Origin: Lytechinus pictus
Lineage: Eukaryota; Echinodermata; Echinoidea; Temnopleuroida; Toxopneustidae
Length of the DNA: 64,000 bases
Reading direction: 5' to 3'
Assembly: GCF_037042905.1 (NCBI RefSeq)
Contig: NC_087252.1
Coordinates: 459,501-523,500, forward strand
The position numbers and the translations under genes are program-made. Below the pieces are notes generated by a model that ran no database searches, was not told the origin of the DNA, and was given only the letters and a program-made list of their open reading frames with translations. Of this stretch, positions 1-11,185 are shown piece after piece. Every line of letters begins with the position of its first letter. Position 1 is the stretch's first letter.

Positions 1-495
1 GTGTCTTAGATACTACGTCTTACATGTATCTCTTAATAAAAAAGATTGTTTCATAAAAACTTTAATCTGACTAAAATTTGCACTTAAATCCCCATTCTTG
101 TGTGGTGTAAACAATGAATGATTAGGTAAGATTATGGGACAACTCTACTGCATATCAATGATTGAGATTATACACTTGTGCTCAAAAAGTTGGCGAACCC
201 CACCACAAAATGTATTCCTTCATGCTGAGTGTTGAATGTAGACAACACTACCATGTTCAGCAAGCCCAGAAAAACAAACTTTATGAATGTAGTATTTTAT
301 CACTTGACTTCAGAGTTAACTATCTCAAACATGGCAGAACTTGAACACTTTAAATATCTTCATTTTCTGGTGGGTTCACTAACTTTTTAGCACCACTGTA
401 TACCTTGAAGAGGTTGGTACTTCAGTATGACCTTTAGTCACATTCACCTCATGGTGAAACTCCCCCACTCCCCTGGATCTAGTAATTAATTTTAC

Positions 496-717
496 CTGTC
501 CAATCTCCCTGCGTACGTTGTGGAAGGAATGTGAATATGTGCTGTTAGCATCATCAAGATTAAGAAGAATATTGCTTGCTATGGTAGAGTCTAACTGTTT
601 GTTAATGGACAGGAGTTTATCTTGACGGTGTCGCCAAAGGTTGACCTCGTCCAGCGGGAAAGGTCGCACTCCAAACTTCTCCCGCAGGTCGACAAGGGGT
701 TCATGCTTGAGCACAAG
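496..717 (-). CDS. Dynein heavy chain coding exon 5
   Basis: 222 nt, phase 0 at both ends, 74 codons. The acceptor is ctcttccatag and the donor is GGACAG|gtaaaa. It encodes LVLKHEPLVDLREKFG, then VNLWRHRQDKL and a helix-rich remainder ending RREIGQ. It is the last exon visible; nothing exon-like was found in the remaining 495 bases to the left edge. Confidence 0.82.
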
Positions 718-3700
718 CTATGGAAGAGAAAAAAAATCAAGATTGCAGATTAAATCAGTGTTATATGATTTACTCATCATCAATAATAATAATAGACACT
801 TCTTGTATAGTACATAACACATTATAAATAACGTCTCTATGCGCTTCCAAAGGACTTGGATATAATTACCCTGGCTTTAGCCCTGCAGCCTTTTACAGCG
901 CTGTGGCATTTCAAGGAATAAATTCCTGCCAGGTACCCATTCACCTCACCTGGGTTGAGTGCAGCACAATGTGGATTAATTTCTTGCTGAAGGAAACTAC
1001 GCCATGGCTGGGATTTGAACCCACGACCCTATGTTTCAAAGTCCGGAGACTAATCCACTGGGCCACAACGCTCCACGCAAGAAGTGTTGGCAAGGTTTTT
1101 AATCTGTTATTCAAATGTAGAATGCCACTTATTATAAAATAAAATTTGAAACAGAAAAGGGTTTACTTGGATGAATAACGTAATACTCTTCTTCCCTGAA
1201 AGCGAACTTGTGGTATGAAAGCTGTAACAATTAGAGAAAAGCTAACAATAACTATGGAGAGAGAATACAGCTTTGTGTATTATGTTCACAATTATTTAAT
1301 GTTTATCATATTATGGTCAAATATTAATTATTATCAAAAATTTTTCACCTCTAAAACTCAATGTAATTACAAGTTGTTTGCTGATATCCAAAATAAATGT
1401 TTAAAAACATTCGAAAATGCATTTACGAAATAACTGTAGGCTAAGAACAGGTAATAATTTTCCTGGCATTGCATCACAATATACAGACCTTGATTTGCTT
1501 GATCCAGCCTACCACCGTTGACTCTAGAACATGAATCACTGCTGATCTTCGGTTGGCGCTACTCGCTGCTTCAGTCAGCACTTCAATGGATGGAAGTGGA
1601 AGGCTTATTTGACCCTGATGAATGATCAAGAAAAAGAGAGAAAATAAATCTAGGATTACAAACATTTTCTGCACACAATTCCACCCAAGATGCCCAAACA
1701 AAACATCAACTCAGAATTTGCAGCAAGGTAAAGCAATCTAAATTGTGCTTCCAACACCAACACAGAACTTGTAATTACCCAACATCCTAGAAACATACCT
1801 CAACATGTCCTTCTGTGACGTTGGTGTTGGCCATCAATCTGTGTAGAATATCCATGAGCTTGTCTGAGCTAACCCCGCCATACGTCTGCACTCCATCCGT
1901 ACATAGCAGGGGTAGGTACAGCTGAAGCGATTTAAACAAAATTAGAAGATATCTTTAATCAAACGCAGACTACATTTTTTTTTTTTTATTATTTATTTAT
2001 GCGTCAATTTTGTAAAGAACAGTTTCAACAGTATAAATATTATGACCATACATGTAGTATCTACAGTTGAAAAATAATTCATATTGTTGAATACATGTAC
2101 ATCAAGAGTCATTTAAGAAGATATAATACTAATGTGTTTTTTTGACTGTGAAAGATAACAGCATACAGCCAAAGCCTAAAGATATGTGAAATTAAAAGAA
2201 AATGATATATATTGAATCTTCTTTTATTTGAACAATAAGGTAAGAGAATCAAAGTAAAGAAATATTTGAGGACCATTCTAATGAACGTTGTCAGGAATGA
2301 CAAGTAGTCATTATCATAATAACATTTAGACGTCTGTGCTTCACAGCCAATGAAAATAAGTTGAAAACCAAGGAAAATTGTCAGAATCAATAACTTATCT
2401 GTCAGATGTTGATGAACTCCTACATGTAACTTACCTCCTTAGAAAGTAGTTCCAGCTGATTGAGAACTATATTATTACAGTCTGAAAACACAACATCAGT
2501 CCTGATGTTCTCTTTGGTTAGTTTAGTAGCCTGGTTTGTCTTGATGAAGAAAACCCCCTTGGTGCGGACATCATTGGGAGGTAAGAGAGACGCCACCAAT
2601 GTGTTCTTGGGCTCTCGGGTATAGATGAAGAGACGACGGACGTCCTCATTGTTGCAGAATTCCAGAAAGGCATGCCTTTTGGAAGGAAAACATTGGTGGA
2701 ATAATACATTACCATAAAGATTTAACAGTCAAACATCGCTATTCAGGCTACCAAGGGAAATGAAAAAAGCTGCCTCTGGGGACTGGTGGTTTTTGTAGAC
2801 AGGTTCTTTATCATATATTCCTTTCGAATGGGAGACAATTTTGATGGCCACTAAAGAAAGCTTTTCACTATAGATAGATGGCCGATAAGACAGGATTGAC
2901 TGCATTTGACTTACAGACACCATGGAAGGTCAATTACTTCTGGTATACATGATATAGTGTTGAAATGTCAAAAGTTATTATATTATGGTACTTTTTCAAA
3001 TTATTATTTCATGCAATTTTGGTGGCCACTAAGATAAGTTCTCACTATAAAGACAGGTGGCTGCTAAGAGCATGTTTGACTGTATTTGACTAATGGATTC
3101 CATGGAAGATGTTACTTTAGTACTTTTGGTGGATATAGTGTTCATACATGTACATGTATGTCAGAAGATATTTTGGCTCATATTACATGTATGTCACTTT
3201 TCAAGGGAAGCATTTCATGAAGCATCTTGTCAGTAATTTTCATACTAATTTGCTTTCAGCCAATCACATGCAAGGTTTTCAGTAGCTTATAATAGTTTTC
3301 AGTGAAGATCACTGATTACTTGTTCCATGAAATGCTCCCCTTTTGTTCATAAAGTCAACAAATGGAGATATGAAAAGCAGAATGAACAAATATGATAAAT
3401 ATTACAGTAGATTAAACAAATAGAGACAAGGGGTCTCAAGGGTGAACAAAATAACCCCCCCCCAAAAAAAAATCAAAAAATAATAATAATAAAATAATAA
3501 TGATAGTAATAGTGCCCTTTTATAACATTTTGTTGTAAAACAGTATTTACTTAAAACTAATCAAACAGTGTAATGTCAGAAACACCTGCCAAATTAAAAG
3601 AAACTACAAACTCCCATACCTGTTCTCATCGCCAGCAAACAAGGCCTTGAGATCATCATTCCTGGGACGCAGACTTGATGTGATCCGAGTCTCAAGGAAT

Positions 3701-3723
3701 CTTAGTCTTTCATCCACCTCCAT
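496..3723 (-). CDS. Dynein heavy chain, N-terminal part (5 coding exons; gene runs off the left edge)
   Basis: Five minus-strand exons join in phase: 3723-3620, 2675-2435, 1921-1799, 1614-1489 and 717-496, giving 272 codons without a stop. The start is ATG at 3723, opening MEVDERLRFLETRI. Recognisable dynein tail features follow: DVRRLFIYT, then KGVFFIKTN, an LYLPLL segment, ISLPLPS, and a VVGWIKQIKLVLK helix ahead of VNLWRHRQDKL. This order of short motifs is the usual N-terminal tail (DHC_N1 type) of axonemal dynein heavy chains, which carry intermediate chains and drive ciliary and flagellar beating. The ATPase motor would lie beyond position 1. Each exon is bounded by GT/AG and all phases agree. 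I cannot assign the paralogue from the tail alone. Introns hold one SINE and one small MITE. An acceptor at 3769-3770 implies an upstream noncoding exon. Confidence 0.8.
784..1076 (-). repeat. tRNA-derived SINE, family A, copy 1
   Basis: Read on the minus strand, the head resembles a tRNA: an A-box-like TGGCCCAGTGG, and GGGTTCAAATCCC as a B box. A body follows containing TGCTGCACTCAACCCAGG and GCGCATAGAGACG, and the tail is ATT-rich. A second copy lies at about 30478-30742 on the plus strand. The body core is shared with a differently headed copy at 54394. It lies in a dynein intron. Confidence 0.8.
1489..1614 (-). CDS. Dynein heavy chain coding exon 4
   Basis: 126 nt, 42 codons, phase 0-0. 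The acceptor is tcattcatcag and the donor is ATCAAG|gtctgt. It encodes GQISLPLPSIEVL and ends in ESTVVGWIKQIK. The W-x-x-Q-I pattern is shared by many dynein heavy chain tails. Confidence 0.85.
1799..1921 (-). CDS. Dynein heavy chain coding exon 3
   Basis: 123 nt, 41 codons, phase 0-0. The acceptor is cgcttcag and the donor is GTTGAG|gtatgt. It encodes LYLPLLCTDG and ends NVTEGHVE, corresponding to the F/L-x-P-x-L segment of dynein tails. Confidence 0.83.
2435..2675 (-). CDS. Dynein heavy chain coding exon 2
   Basis: 241 nt, entering with the last base of a split codon. The acceptor is ttccaaaag and the donor is AAGGAG|gtaagt. It encodes HAFLEFCNNEDVRRLFIYT, then ASLLPPNDVRTKGVFFIKTN and a TKENIRTDVVFSD segment. 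The phase matches exon 1 exactly. Confidence 0.83.
3204..3340. repeat. Short foldback MITE (TTTCATGAA type)
   Basis: The ends are inverted: GGGAAGCATTTCATGAAGCA at the left and ACTTGTTCCATGAAATGCTCCCC at the right. About 137 bp in the dynein 5' region. It is related in style to the GGCCCGTTTCATAAAG elements elsewhere in the window. Confidence 0.6.
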
Positions 3724-3768
3724 ACTGCTGGCTGGATTACTTATTGTTGAGAGTAATTTCTATCATAC
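3620..3768 (-). CDS. Dynein heavy chain exon with start codon
   Basis: The coding part is 3620-3723 (104 nt, 34 codons plus 2 bases). It opens MEVDERLRFLETRI and ends FAGDENR split over the donor AACAG|gtatgg. An excellent acceptor (tttctttccag) sits just above 3768, so about 45 bases of 5' UTR belong to this exon and a noncoding first exon should lie upstream. That exon was not found. Confidence 0.8.
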
Positions 3769-4009
3769 CTGGAAAGAAATACAAGATAAGAAAGCTACAA
3801 TGTAAAAGGGTCTTGTATTTTGATGACATGTTGCGGAAATTCACCAGAATGTTTTGAGAGTTCAACTGATCATTAGCTGTCAAGCTAAGATTTACCTCAT
3901 GTTACCAACAAAAAATCGATTTCTTCTAGAGAATACCTGTTATATATGATGACGCAATTACATTAAGGGTAATAATATTATAGCACTTCAAACAAAAAAC
4001 ATATCATTA

Positions 4010-4958
4010 ACAAGTGGAATGCCTCTGGCCGTCTCACCTGCATCACGCGATTCAATACAGCAGCAGTGCTGATTTTGAAAACTACTATAACTCGCACAAG
4101 ATGTTCAGTGATACTTGGTTACTCTTATTTACACGTTTTATGAACTAGACCAATACACTTATAGAGATATGATGGCAATTTAACAAATACCCCCAACGTG
4201 GCCAAAGTTCTTTGACCTTACATGACCTTGATCATGTGACCTGAAACTCGCACAGGATGTTCAGTGATACTTGATTACTCTTATGTCCAAGTTTTATGAA
4301 CTAGACCAACACACTTTCAAATTTATGGCTGTAATTCAACAAATACCCCAATTTGGCCAAAGTTCATTGACCCTAAATGACCTTTGACCTTGATCATGTG
4401 ACCTGAAACTTGCACAGGATGTTCAGTAATACTTGATTACTATTATGTCCAAGTTTCATGAATCAGATCCATAAACTTTTAAAGTTATTATGGTAATTCA
4501 ACAGATACCCCCAATTCGGCCAAAGTTCATTGACCCTAAATGACCTTTGACCTTGGTCATGTGACGTGAAACTCATGCAGGATGTTCAGTGATACTTGAT
4601 TAACCTTATGTATAAGTTTCATGAACTAGGTCCATATATTTTCTAAGTTATGATGACATTTCAAAAACTTAACCTTAGGTTAAGATTTTGATGTTGATTC
4701 CCCCAACATGGTCTAAGTTCATTGACCCTAAATGACCTTTGACCTTGGTCATGTGACATGCAACTCAGGCAGGATGTTCAGTAATACTTGATTAACCTTA
4801 TGGCCAAGTTTCATGAACTAGGTCCATATACTTTCTAAGTTATGCTGTCATTTCAAAAACTTAACCTCAGGTTAAGATTTGGTGTTGACGCCGCCGTCGC
4901 CGTCGCCGTCGGAAAAGCGGCGCCTATAGTCTCACTCTGCTATGCAGGTGAGACAAAA
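4010..4958 (+). repeat. 1-kb dispersed repeat with internal 160-190 bp units, copy 1
   Basis: This copy is nearly identical to 26538-27523. Inside are five degenerate units, each with GATGTTCAGTRATACTTG and a TGACC-rich stretch. The 13-mer TGACCTTTGACCT starts at 4378, 4541 and 4733. An inverted 13-mer, GTCTCACCTGCAT (4031) and ATGCAGGTGAGAC (4942), lies near the ends. The 3' part has a short GCCGTC run. No coding potential was recognised. The type of element is unknown to me. Confidence 0.85.
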
Positions 4959-5236
4959 ATCAATCAGACTTCGGATAATGCCCAAGACATACAACTTGCA
5001 AAAACCCTCCCTAAAATCGACATCTCATGAGTCATGGCTGTTTTTTCCAAGTCGAAGACAGAAAATCATAGATCTATATTTCTCTCAAATTTTTATGAGA
5101 TTTTTGACACTCTTACTCTTACTTAGAGTCTTGCTTGTTATAGGAATAGGGTCTAGTAATAGATTTTTACATTATCGACTGAAAATTTTGTGGAATTAAG
5201 AAAAAAATAATGCTTAATTGTAACCCCCCCCCCACT

Positions 5237-7357
5237 CAAGGGTTCATTACATGCCGCCGTGCACAAGAAAATCAAGGCACGACGCATGCAGGCAACTCTC
5301 TATGAGCTGATCCTTTCACTTCTTTGGAGATTCCTGGAGTCCAGATGATAAACCTCCATCGGATTGCACGAAATTAGATACTTTGACGAAATCTAAAATC
5401 TAATGAAATGGTTCCATTTCACTTACCAATCGATGTAAAGTCTCTTTGGTGAATTTTTTTTAAACTTGACTTTTGAATAAAGGATATTTTTCCTTGCTGT
5501 TAACGTCGGTGCTAGGGACCTCTGTGCAAACCAATTTTCGACTAAGGAGGACGCGCAATTTACATTCATTCATTACACGGAAAAGACTAGGCACTATTAC
5601 ACTATTTTACATGCAAATCGATGCCAAGCTTTACACGAAGTCGGCAAGTGTCCAATCTTTCAAGTATAGACTTTGGTGGACGTTTGTTGACAAACGAACA
5701 AAGACTGGCACTGCTGGCTTTGTTCAAGGCACATAGAATTTTCAAATTCATTTATTTCACATCTGTAAAAAACATACAAGATACAATATATCGAGATCAA
5801 TCAAAATGGTTCCATAGTAAAGGAGTAATGAATATTGTAAAATGACAAATTAACAAAAATAACAAAATACATAGGGTAATGAATGCGATGTGGGGGAATA
5901 GCAAAAGCCAAATAGACCTATCAAGGCTACTCCCTGATTAACATTCATTACCGAAAAAAGACCATCCTGCAATCAATATATTAGATTGCAAGAAACACAC
6001 ATTTCAAAATAAACGAAATCAACAAACTAATGAAGAATTTGAATAAAAACAACAACTATATTACAAAAAAATATATTTAAAAAACATACACATAAAAGCA
6101 AGCAAGCTTATTCACTGAGAACATGGTGAAGTATACATATTTAGAAGGTAATACTTATATCTTACTTTAAATGAATTTTATTTCAGGGGGCAAACTGTTC
6201 CATATGAGTGGTCCACTATAACTTATGACTGTTCTTGAGAAAGAAAAACGGTAAAAAGGAATGTATAAATTATCAGAATTTCTCGTATTATATTTGTTTA
6301 CACTGCGATTTGTTTTAAAATAACTGTTGAATGTGTCAGGCAACTGATTCCTGTAGTATGAAAACATAAAACTTGCAGTGTGAAGTTATGTATATCATAA
6401 ATTTTTAGAATCTTTAATTTACAGAATAATTGATGAGAGTGAGCTAAATATGGGGAATTTGTTATTATTCTTATTGCCCGTTTTTTGTAAGCGAAATAAT
6501 TGTAGCATTAAATAATTTGCACAGTCCCCCCATACGATATTGCAATAGCTGAGATGCGTGAGTATCATTGTATTGTATAATTGAACACGAATATGTAATG
6601 GTATTAAAGTCACCTTTGATTCTATTAAGTACACCAATGGTTTGAGAAATCTTCATAGAAATATTATTTACATGTTGTTTATTTTCTATTTTTGCTTTAA
6701 TTTGTCTTCGCTTTAAATGATTTCCAAAAAGTGAATATCATCAGCGATAATAATCTAAAAGTATATTTTTGAAGGTATTGCATCTATTGGTGTCCATATT
6801 CTATCAAACAATCATAGGACTTGCGCATACAATGACTTTGACAGTTATAAAATACCTACGAGCTGTATTAAGGTTGTGAATTTTATTAGCGCCACCATCG
6901 AGCTTCCTTTTATCTCTGTGGAACAGACATGCAAAGAAATAACTGATTTCTTTGTTGTATTGAAATTATTTTGGATCGGGCCTACATGTACTTGAATGTG
7001 GATTTATACAACAATATTTGTATCATGATTGCACAGTATGAACTCAATGCTCACAATATTTTCATTAATCATAGTTTTCTACTAGAGCTAAATTTGGGAA
7101 GATTTTGTAGGAAAACTGAGCAAAGACCGGGTTATCCAGACTTTAAAAAAAGCCTGGATTTTGAGTGACACTACACAAAACCACTCACACGTATTGCGAG
7201 GTTAGTATTAGTATACTAACCTCGCACCACGAACCGCGTTTGGCAGTGGATTTCTAACTAGTGGGTCGCCCGTGCTGGGATCTCACTTCTTGGGTCCACA
7301 ACACACGACTTCTATGGCTTGATTTTTCTGTGCGCGGCGGCATGTAATGAACCCTTG
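5237..7357. mobile_element. 2.1-kb element with about 40-bp terminal inverted repeats
   Basis: CAAGGGTTCATTACATGCCG at 5237 recurs inverted, ending at 7357, and the match continues inward for about 40 bp (..GCCGTGCACAAGAAAATCAAG versus CTTGATTTTTCTGTGCGCGG). The interior holds the reverse-transcriptase relic at 6167-6656 and a perfect-arm hairpin at 7196-7225 (arms GCGAGGTTAGTA). No transposase was seen. It could be a non-autonomous DNA transposon that later received the retrotransposon piece. Confidence 0.6.
6167..6656 (-). pseudogene. Relic of non-LTR retrotransposon reverse transcriptase (C-terminal end)
   Basis: Minus-strand reading gives pieces in different frames. SQTIGVLNRIKGD and TYSCSIIQYND are followed in another frame by HLSYCNIVWGDCAN, then RNQLPDTFNSYF..NTRNSDNLYIP and SGPLIWNSLPPEIK. 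This order (GVLNRIK, LYNTMILTHLSYCNIVWG, LPDTFNSYF, NTRN, LWNSLPPEI) is the familiar tail of CR1/jockey-like reverse transcriptases. Frameshifts and a missing catalytic core mark it as dead and 5'-truncated. The 3' end would be near 5740. Confidence 0.75.
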
Positions 7358-7419
7358 GGTGCACAAAACATATGGCGTTGTAACGTTAGGCTTCCCGAAA
7401 GTCGATTCCGCGTTTGCTC

Positions 7420-7850
7420 CCTTTTCATCACAAATTCACAAAACTTTCACCATAGATACACAATTACCTACAAAATAAAATTCTGAAAATTTTGCCAAAA
7501 TCGTTTTTCTTTTTTTATATTAGTACTACATGTAGCTTCCAATCGGACCCCTCTTCGCATGTGAAATATTTTGGTCACTTGAAAAAGGTATCATATATTA
7601 TAAACCGAAGGAATGTTTATTATGGGAAAAGTTGAGGAAACAACAAAATCACTGATGTCTGTGATGAGCTATTTGGACCATATTCGATTATTTTTTTAAT
7701 ATTAAGACTTTGAAAAAATGTTTTTGACCATTTTTGATCATCTTTCTTTTCAAGTTCCCTTTGGAAGGATGTTGCAAAGTTTTGAGCGTATGAAATTGTT
7801 TTCTAACGCGTACCGGTACATACGATGCGCGTGTTCGGTAACATTACACA
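7420..7850 (+). repeat. Dispersed repeat, copy 1 (inverted partner at 49830-50235)
   Basis: Long matching stretches in opposite orientation to 50235-49830 include CTTCCAATCGGACCCCTCTT, CATGTGAAATAT, ACAACAAAATYACTGATGTC and AAGTTCCCTTTGGAAG. A GTTCGGTAA word closes the unit. No ORF of note. Confidence 0.8.
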
Positions 7851-7904
7851 ATCAATGACAAGGCCGGTCGGACGTCGTAATAAACAACACAGTCACACAG
7901 CCTA

Positions 7905-8790
7905 CACACTACCTGGAGCAAAGTTCGTAACGGTTCCACTCCACTTCACTACCGCTACACTACGCTCCACCTACCCGAACTTCAGGACGGTGAACCAGTT
8001 CGGATATACCGAGTCACAAAGGTGGGATGAAATAATGGTTTATTGTAAAAATTACAGAAAAAAATATAACAAAAAAGATAAATAGCTTAATATCTTACTC
8101 TACACCCGTATTTCACTCAGTGTCGGCGTGTCCATCCTCCGGTTATCCTCAAAATTGGTGATTTTGGGCAAGTATCAAATTCCTTACACGTATTATTCAC
8201 GGCCGATTTCAAAACAATGCATGCAACGAACGTAGAGGGCAGCAACACACATCAGTGTTGCTATTAGGAAGGTCCACTCGTTACGCGCATACAATGTTTT
8301 GAAATCGGCCGTGAATAATACGTGTGAGGAATTTGATACTGGCCCAAAATCACCAATTTTATTAAGCTATTTATCTTTTTCGTTATATTTTTTTTCTAGA
8401 AAGTCAAAAAGGGGCCTAAGCTTTCGATCCTAGCAGAATCTTCGTCGGAGGCATTAAAAGGGGCCTAAGCTATCGATCCTAGCAGAATCTTCGTCGGAGG
8501 TATTTTGCCTCCGACGAAGATTCTGCTAGGATCGAAAGCTTAGCCTTAGGCCCCTTTTTTACTTTCTAATTTACTCCATTGGCTCTCTTTTATTAATATT
8601 AGATAGGCCTAGGCCTAAGCAGTTTTCAGCGGCTTCTTTTTGCCATATTTTTTTTCTGTAATTTTTACAATAAACCATCATTTCATCCCACCTTTGTCAC
8701 TCAGTATATCCGAACTGGTTCACCGTCCCGAAGTTCGGGTAGGTGGAGCGTAGCCGTAGACTAGAGTGTAACTTTTTACTAAATTTTAGG
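7905..8790. repeat. Compound inverted-repeat block with internal hairpins
   Basis: The outer arms are 7955-8060 and 8640-8750 (CGAACTTCAGGACGGTGAAC against its complement, continuing through TTATTGTAAAAATTACAG). Inner arms are 8153-8220 and 8295-8365 (ACGTATTATTCACGGCCGAT). In the centre, a unit containing CGATCCTAGCAGAATCTTCG occurs twice direct (about 8408 and 8456) and once inverted (about 8505-8562). CCGACGAAGATTCTGCTAGG-type hairpins occur in some retroelements, but I cannot assign a family. Confidence 0.75.
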
Positions 8791-8874
8791 CTGTGAAGAC
8801 TGAACTTCTGAAGTGGAGTACCGAGTACTAGTAGTAGAGCCTGCACGAACTTCGCCCGAGGTACAGTCATGACA

Positions 8875-8916
8875 GTGCACACACAAACAGAACTTAAGTT
8901 CTGTTTGTGTGTGCAC
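8875..8916. repeat. Perfect 42-bp palindrome
   Basis: The two 21-base arms meet at AACTT|AAGTT without spacer or mismatch, and the outer ends read GTGCAC. Confidence 0.95.
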
Positions 8917-8929
8917 AGGTAACAGAAAT

Positions 8930-9160
8930 GTGAAGATATAAATGTGGGAGGACAACTCGCGCCGATTACTAGTAAGTTGGACTTTACCGTGGCCGTGGGG
9001 TGCACAAGCGATACCTCAGACGAGCCTGGCCAAGCCAGAGCTACCGGCCGCGAGACGGGGTAGCGCTCGATCGGCATGATCAGAGCTCTGCCTACGCCTA
9101 CGGCTACAGCCCACAGCACAGGCTACACACCGCACCCGGCATCTGATCGCTAATTGATCG
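8930..9160. other. GC-rich island without assignable gene
   Basis: Clearly higher GC than its surroundings. Open frames run on the minus strand (8697-9119 and 9016-9273) but are unlike any family I know and overlap repeats. It may be repeat-derived or a small CpG-rich promoter. From 9300 to 10190 I see only AT-rich sequence with A- and T-runs. Confidence 0.3.
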
Positions 9161-10195
9161 GGGTTTTTTAGCAATTCCATCATGGTGCGTAATACTACTT
9201 CACATTTTTTTAAAGAATAATAGCTTGACAAATAAATAATAATGAGAACCTCATACTTACCATTATTGTGCATGATGAAAGATCAAATTAATAAACGATT
9301 TCAATATTCAATTCCACTTTTTTGATGACACCGGTTGCCTAGCGCCTTTGAATTTCAATGGTGCCACCACGCCCTCTACGTCGAATCGATGGGGATTTTG
9401 CACCATTGGCGTTGCGATTGCTAGAAAATACTGTATTTTTCAGTCAAAGATGATTTTATTTTCCAAATATTACAAATTATAATGCATGTGAGTTATAAGA
9501 AAAAAAGAAGAATACTAAAAAAAAATACATTGATTAGGAAAAAAGGAATCAAGCAGAAAGCAAATCTTGTATGGTTTTAGATATCGTAAAAATTAATCTT
9601 GCAATTAAAAATGATTTTATTTCCCAAATCTTAAAAAGTTAAATATAAGTTAAGTTACAAGAAGAAAAACAAATCAATAAAATTAAATGATAAGAACAAA
9701 AAGGAAACAAGCAGAAAGCAAATCTTGCAAATATAATGGCTTTAAGTAAAATATAGGTCCTTTTCATAGAGAAATTTACATAATCAAATTCACAATATTT
9801 TATAGAACAACTTTACTATCCAATCTGTTATTGTGAATTTCTTATTATAACACGTTTATGAAACGGGTCTATTTGAAGGTCTCAGTTAACTATAGGCCTA
9901 TTACTATAATATATTTACGTATAGATTGTTATTAGTATTATTGCTATTTATTTTTGTTGTTATTTTTATTTCATTCTTATTTTTCATTAGGCCTATTTCA
10001 TTCTTTAACATTCTGTTAATTTTTTCCAACATTGGGTGGGGTCCAAAAAGATGATAAGCCTATATATGTGGCCCATCATACAGGCAGATTTGCCTGTCAG
10101 TAGACAGGGGCGTCGACCCCCCCCCCCCCTTCTGCTTATAAATGGGAACTATTCCAACAAAGTGTCACATGATAAATTAGTCTAAAATATCTGTG

Positions 10196-10622
10196 ACCCG
10201 ACTCAGTTAAAAATAATTTAAACAACGCTGTTTACTATGTGAATCCCACAGTAGTTGTTTAAACATTTTAAACAATTTGTTTAAAATGTTAAATAACAAA
10301 GTTTTAATTAAAATATTTATTAATAATTTAAGCACGCGGTTGTTTAAGATTTTAAACACTTGTTTAAACAACTACTGCACAGTAAAACAAAATTATACAA
10401 CGCTGTTTACTATATGAACCTTATATACAGTAATTGTTTAAACAGTTTAAACAAGTATAATCTTCAATAAATTAAACATGATTGTTTAAACGGTTAAACA
10501 AATACTGTAAGGTTCATTTATATTAAACAGCGTTGTATAAAATCTTAAACAGCGTTTTTACTGTGTGTGCGATTCTCATAGTATAACAGCGTTGTTTAAA
10601 TTATCTTTAACTGTAATTACCG
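10196..10622. repeat. Foldback MITE with a same-family MITE inside it
   Basis: The outer ends are TAATTTAAACAACGCTGTTT near 10210 and its inverted form AACAGCGTTGTTTAAATTA near 10585-10605. Inside, a second pair, ATACAACGCTGTTTACTATA and AACAGCGTTGTAT (about 10380-10560), repeats the same architecture. The whole block is built of GTTTAAAC-type words. Confidence 0.7.
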
Positions 10623-10780
10623 TCAATAAAACAAGGATTTAACGAGTCCTTTTTCAGCAAAGTTAGTTAAAAGTATAACATGTCTGTAACCCTATCCTTT
10701 GTATACATTATTATCCTCAATAAGAAAAAAAAATCTTGATCGAATTCAAGTGTAAAGATATAGGGCCTATTTCCTACTTC

Positions 10781-11185
10781 ACCGGGGGGGGGGGGGGGGA
10801 GAGCACTTCCATTGACGAGGGATACCATGTGCGTGACCATGGGGGTTCAAAAAGCACCCCGCAATGTCCCTAACACGTATTGGAAACAAAACGGTGCCCC
10901 GGTATTCCCCGAATCGACCCCCTAAACAAGTACAACAATATCTGAATTGTTATGTCACGGACGTGATCACGGACTTCGGCTTTACCTTTACTTTCATTAA
11001 CCACCCCACGTCACACCTCGCTCAAATCGGACCCTAAACAGGGGGGGGGGGGGGGGGGCTTCAGCCCCCACTTTTTTCCAAAACCGTGTACAAAACGTAA
11101 AAATGACCATATGATTGTGATTTTGTGCATGGTCAGCCCCCCCCCCCCCCCCACTTTGAAAACCGTTCCGCGGCCCCTGCTAAAC
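10781..11185. repeat. Region with three long G or C homopolymer runs
   Basis: G runs lie at about 10785 and 11041, and a C run at about 11140, separated by unique-looking sequence. The right part (GGTCAGCCCCCC..CCGTTCCGCGGCCCCTGC) resembles ends of dispersed elements; a decayed relative is visible near 33280. Confidence 0.5.

Noticed and set aside
4842-5199. Plus-strand frames at the end of the 1-kb repeat
   Set aside because: They begin in the repeat and its GCC/GTC run and have no counterpart protein; the second copy of the repeat breaks them differently.
8697-9119. 140-codon minus-strand open frame
   Set aside because: It spans a perfect palindrome and an inverted-repeat arm, has no recognisable family motif, and no splice context. 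Treated as a by-product of GC-rich sequence.
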